The notes under the pieces are model-generated. The model did no database searches. It saw only the letters and a list, made by a program, of their open reading frames with translations, and had not been told where the DNA came from. This document shows positions 6,105 through 7,590 of a stretch of DNA of 7,590 nucleotides, piece by piece. A program made the position numbers and the translations under genes. The stretch spans positions 1 through 7,590 of the forward strand of contig JAKFWE010000449.1 in NCBI GenBank assembly GCA_021732895.1, read 5' to 3'. Origin of the DNA: Allobosea sp. GTDB lineage: Bacteria; Pseudomonadota; Alphaproteobacteria; Rhizobiales; Beijerinckiaceae. The stretch's first letter is position 1. Each line of letters opens with the position of its first letter.

Positions 6105-6748
6105 GCCGGTGCGCGCAGGCAGGCGGCGGCGAGGATGTGGAAGGCGCGCGCGCGGTGCGACAGGCCGGGCGAGCCGTCGGCGGGGATGCCGTGCTTCTCG
6201 GCGGCGCTCATCTCGCCAAAGGTCTTCTCGTGTCCGTCCGGCCGGAAGATCGGGTCGTAGCCGAAGCCGCCCGGCCCGCGCGGGGCCGCGACGATGTCGC
6301 CGAAGACGCGGCCCTCGAACAGCTCCTGATGCCCGTCCGGCCAGGCGATCACCAGCGCCGAGACGAAATGCGCCCGCCGCTGTTCGGGCGCGGTCGCGCC
6401 GCGTTTGGCGAGTTCGGCCTGCACACGCGCCAATGCGGGAGCGAAATCCTTGCCCGGCCCCGCCCAGTTCGCCGAGAACAGCCCCGGGGCGCCGTCGAGC
6501 GCGTCGATGCAGATGCCGGAATCATCGGCGAGCGCCGGCAGGCCCGACGCCCTCGTCGCGGCGACCGCCTTGATCGCGGCGTTCTCGGCGAACATGTGGC
6601 CGTCCTCTTCCGGCTCGGGCAGACCGAGCTCGCCGGCCGAGACGAGCTCTATCCCATAGGGCGCCATCAGCTCGCGCATCTCGCGCAGCTTGCCCGGGTT
6701 ATGGGTCGCGATCACGACTTTTCCGGTGAGGAGGCGGTGGGATGTCAT
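6101..6748 (-). CDS. rdgB: dITP/XTP pyrophosphatase (non-canonical purine NTPase)
   Basis: Encodes 215 residues. RdgB/HAM1 hydrolyses dITP, ITP and XTP to the monophosphate and pyrophosphate, cleaning the nucleotide pool of deaminated purines. Motifs: ATHNPGKLREM (14-24) for the nucleotide/phosphate site, EDGHMFAENAAIKA (48-61), ALADDSGICIDAL (72-84) with the catalytic acidic pair, GGFGYDPIF (160-168) and SHRARAF (197-203). A short insertion-like KHGIPADGSPGL (185-196) precedes SHRARA, where many relatives have a shorter link; this does not touch the motif residues. The ATG at 6748 follows the rph TGA after a single base (TGA-G-ATG), and no clear Shine-Dalgarno is seen, so translation probably depends on ribosomes finishing rph. 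It overlaps hemW by 4 nt. A defect in rph translation could therefore lower RdgB. Confidence 0.97.
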   Translation of the reverse strand: MTSHRLLTGKVVIATHNPGKLREMRELMAPYGIELVSAGELGLPEPEEDGHMFAENAAIKAVAATRASGLPALADDSGICIDALDGAPGLFSANWAGPGKDFAPALARVQAELAKRGATAPEQRRAHFVSALVIAWPDGHQELFEGRVFGDIVAAPRGPGGFGYDPIFRPDGHEKTFGEMSAAEKHGIPADGSPGLSHRARAFHILAAACLRAPA

Positions 6749-6749
6749 C

Positions 6750-7436
6750 TCACGCCACAGCCGCCTTCTGCAGCGCGACCAGCTTGCCGACCCCGCCTTT
6801 GGCGAGCTTCAGCAGCGCCATCAGCTCCTCCTCGGAGAAGGGCGCGCCCTCGGCCGTGCCCTGCACCTCGACGAGGCCGCCAGAACCGGTGATGACGAAG
6901 TTCGCGTCGGTCTGCGCGCCGGAATCCTCGACATAGTCGAGGTCGAGCACCGGATTGCCGGCGACGATGCCGCAGGAGATCGCGGCGACATGGTCCTTCA
7001 GCGGGTTGGTCCCTTTCAGCATGGAGCGGCCCTCCATCCATTTCAGGGCGTCGTGCAGCGCCACCCAGGCCCCGGTGATCGAGGCCGTGCGGGTGCCGCC
7101 ATCGGCCTGGATGACGTCGCAATCGACGACGATCTGGCGCTCGCCGATCGCGGTCAGATCGACCACGGCGCGAAGCGAGCGCCCGACCAGCCGCTGGATT
7201 TCCTGCGTGCGGCCCGACGGTTTGCCGGAGGTGACCTCGCGGCGGGTGCGCTCATGCGTGGCGCGCGGCAGCATGGAGTATTCCGCCGTGACCCAGCCCT
7301 TGCCGGTCCCGCGCAGCCAGGGCGGCCCCTTTTCCTCGACGGTCGCGGCGCAAAGCACCCTGGTTTCGCCGAACGTGACCATGCAGGAGCCCTCGGCATA
7401 GCGCACGACGCCGCGTTCGAGCGTGACCTTGCGCAT
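6750..7436 (-). CDS. rph: Ribonuclease PH, reading frame downstream of an in-frame TAA
   Basis: The frame from the ATG at 7436 gives 228 residues; RNase PH normally has ~238. The enzyme trims tRNA 3' ends by phosphorolysis, as a hexamer. Motifs: VTLERGVVRYAEGS (4-17), GETRVLCAATVEE (23-35), GWVTAEYSMLPRATHERTRRE (47-67), GRTQEIQRLVGRSLRAVVD (75-93), DCDVIQADGGTRTASITGA (105-123), DLDYVEDSGAQTDANFV (165-181) and EVQGTAEGAPFS (190-201). Adding 10 to this numbering puts the phosphate-site residues at Arg86, Thr125 and Arg126, the numbers known for the family. The first ten codons thus lie upstream of this ATG: 7466-7440 reads MRPSKRAAD in the same frame and the tenth codon is TAA. The ATG at 7436 has no Shine-Dalgarno of its own; it abuts the stop and could be used by reinitiation. 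Whether active RNase PH is made is unclear. First gene of rph-rdgB-hemW. Confidence 0.93.
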   Translation of the reverse strand: MRKVTLERGVVRYAEGSCMVTFGETRVLCAATVEEKGPPWLRGTGKGWVTAEYSMLPRATHERTRREVTSGKPSGRTQEIQRLVGRSLRAVVDLTAIGERQIVVDCDVIQADGGTRTASITGAWVALHDALKWMEGRSMLKGTNPLKDHVAAISCGIVAGNPVLDLDYVEDSGAQTDANFVITGSGGLVEVQGTAEGAPFSEEELMALLKLAKGGVGKLVALQKAAVA

Positions 7437-7466
7437 TTAGTCGGCCGCGCGTTTGGAGGGTCGCAT
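7437..7466 (-). other. rph: Canonical rph start region ending in a nonsense codon
   Basis: On the minus strand ATG at 7466 begins MRPSKRAAD followed by TAA (7439-7437), then directly and in the same frame by ATG-CGC-AAG-GTC of the rph body. MRPxxR at the start is the hallmark N-terminus of RNase PH (E. coli: MRPAGRSNNQVRPVTL), and the alignment is gap-free with TAA at the place of Gln10. One base change from CAA or GAA would produce it. As it stands the stretch is a 9-codon upstream reading frame abutting the downstream start. Confidence 0.85.
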
Positions 7467-7473
7467 GAAGCTG

Positions 7474-7477
7474 TCCT
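7474..7477 (-). promoter_or_regulatory. Ribosome binding site of the canonical rph start
   Basis: On the minus strand AGGA is followed by 7 nt and the ATG at 7466. This ideal spacing shows that 7466, not 7436, is the ancestral rph initiation codon. Confidence 0.65.
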
Positions 7478-7497
7478 GACTGTTCCGGGATCGGCAG

Positions 7498-7526
7498 CTT
7501 GTAGGCGGTCGGGCGGGAGGCGGCAA
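7498..7526 (-). promoter_or_regulatory. Candidate sigma-70-type promoter of rph-rdgB-hemW
   Basis: On the minus strand TTGCCG (7526-7521) and TACAAG (7503-7498) are 17 bp apart, each matching the consensus hexamers at four of six positions. The implied transcript starts near 7491, about 25 nt before the ATG at 7466. The -35 is the same hexamer as in the gshB candidate. Confidence 0.5.
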
Positions 7527-7543
7527 GCTAGAGCGCTTTTCGC

Positions 7544-7572
7544 TTGATCCACCGGCGGCCGGAGCGGACAAT
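7544..7572 (+). promoter_or_regulatory. Candidate divergent promoter toward the right edge
   Basis: TTGATC (7544-7549) and GACAAT (7567-7572) are 17 bp apart on the plus strand, each four of six to consensus. The -10 lies only 5 nt before the ATG at 7578, so either the message would be leaderless, or the gene starts further right, or this is not the promoter. No CIRCE-type inverted repeat (TTAGCACTC / GAGTGCTAA) is visible in the region. Confidence 0.35.
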
Positions 7573-7577
7573 CGGGC

Positions 7578-7590
7578 ATGACCAAGCCGG
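7578..7590 (+). CDS. hrcA: Possible start of heat-inducible repressor HrcA, 3'-cut by window
   Basis: Only ATG-ACC-AAG-CCG-G (M-T-K-P) is present before the window ends. The call rests on context: in many alphaproteobacteria hrcA lies divergent from rph and is followed by grpE. The four codons themselves prove nothing. A GGAG (7561-7564) stands 13 nt upstream, longer than ideal. Confidence 0.3.

Noticed and set aside
5241..6260. A 339-residue plus-strand frame opposite hemW and the end of rdgB
   Set aside because: Low-complexity Arg/Gly/Ala/Asp-rich translation, antisense to two intact enzymes, no motif; a GC-rich shadow frame.
7496..7529. AGCTTG / CAAGCT inverted repeat in the rph upstream region as an operator
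   Set aside because: Six-base arms 22 bp apart that mostly coincide with the candidate promoter hexamers; too weak to separate from chance.
6690..7547. A 285-residue plus-strand frame opposite rph
   Set aside because: Antisense to a gene with all RNase PH motifs, and the translation shows no family signature.
7524..7552. Resemblance of the CTAGAGCGCTTTTCGCTTGATC-like stretch to intergenic repeats seen in Rhizobiales
   Set aside because: Only one copy and no matching second arm are present in the window, so it cannot be called a repeat from this sequence alone.
1..7590. Defence system, mobile element, CRISPR array, tRNA or rRNA gene, riboswitch
   Set aside because: No direct-repeat arrays, transposase or integrase motifs, tRNA-like cloverleaf or known riboswitch core was recognised; nearly all the DNA is occupied by housekeeping genes.

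Overview
The window is GC-rich chromosomal DNA carrying conserved housekeeping genes. Gene content and order point to an alphaproteobacterium, most likely of the order Hyphomicrobiales (Rhizobiales, Bosea/Methylobacterium-like). The signs are a divergent rph promoter region with rph-rdgB-hemW in a row, rsmI-yraN-gshB in a row, and an LpoA-type lipoprotein divergent from rsmI. The genus assignment is a guess from protein resemblance remembered, not searched.

Layout: (1) 2-1195, plus strand: the 3' part of a polytopic membrane protein of unknown function that runs in from the left edge. It converges on gshB, with a dyad-symmetric sequence between them. (2) 1217-3524, minus strand: rsmI (16S rRNA C1402 2'-O-methyltransferase), then yraN (UPF0102 nuclease-fold protein, GTG start overlapping the rsmI stop), then gshB (glutathione synthetase) after a 71-bp gap that contains its own promoter-like sequence. 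(3) 3525-3701: a 177-bp divergent intergenic region rich in dyads. (4) 3702-4895, plus strand: a lipoprotein of the penicillin-binding-protein-activator (LpoA/YraM) type. (5) 4902-7436, minus strand: the tightly packed operon rph (RNase PH), rdgB (ITP/XTP pyrophosphatase), hemW (heme chaperone-type radical SAM protein). (6) 7440-7590: the divergent rph upstream region, probably ending with the first codons of hrcA.

The genes serve separate basic tasks: ribosome modification, tRNA 3'-end trimming, nucleotide-pool cleaning, heme handling, thiol redox and cell-wall synthesis. No defence system, mobile element, CRISPR array, RNA gene or other accessory cassette is visible.

The most notable observation is in rph. 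The canonical N-terminus (MRPSKRAAD) is present behind a good ribosome binding site, but codon 10 is TAA and is followed at once by an in-frame ATG. The gene is therefore either interrupted, rescued by reinitiation, or affected by a base-call error.
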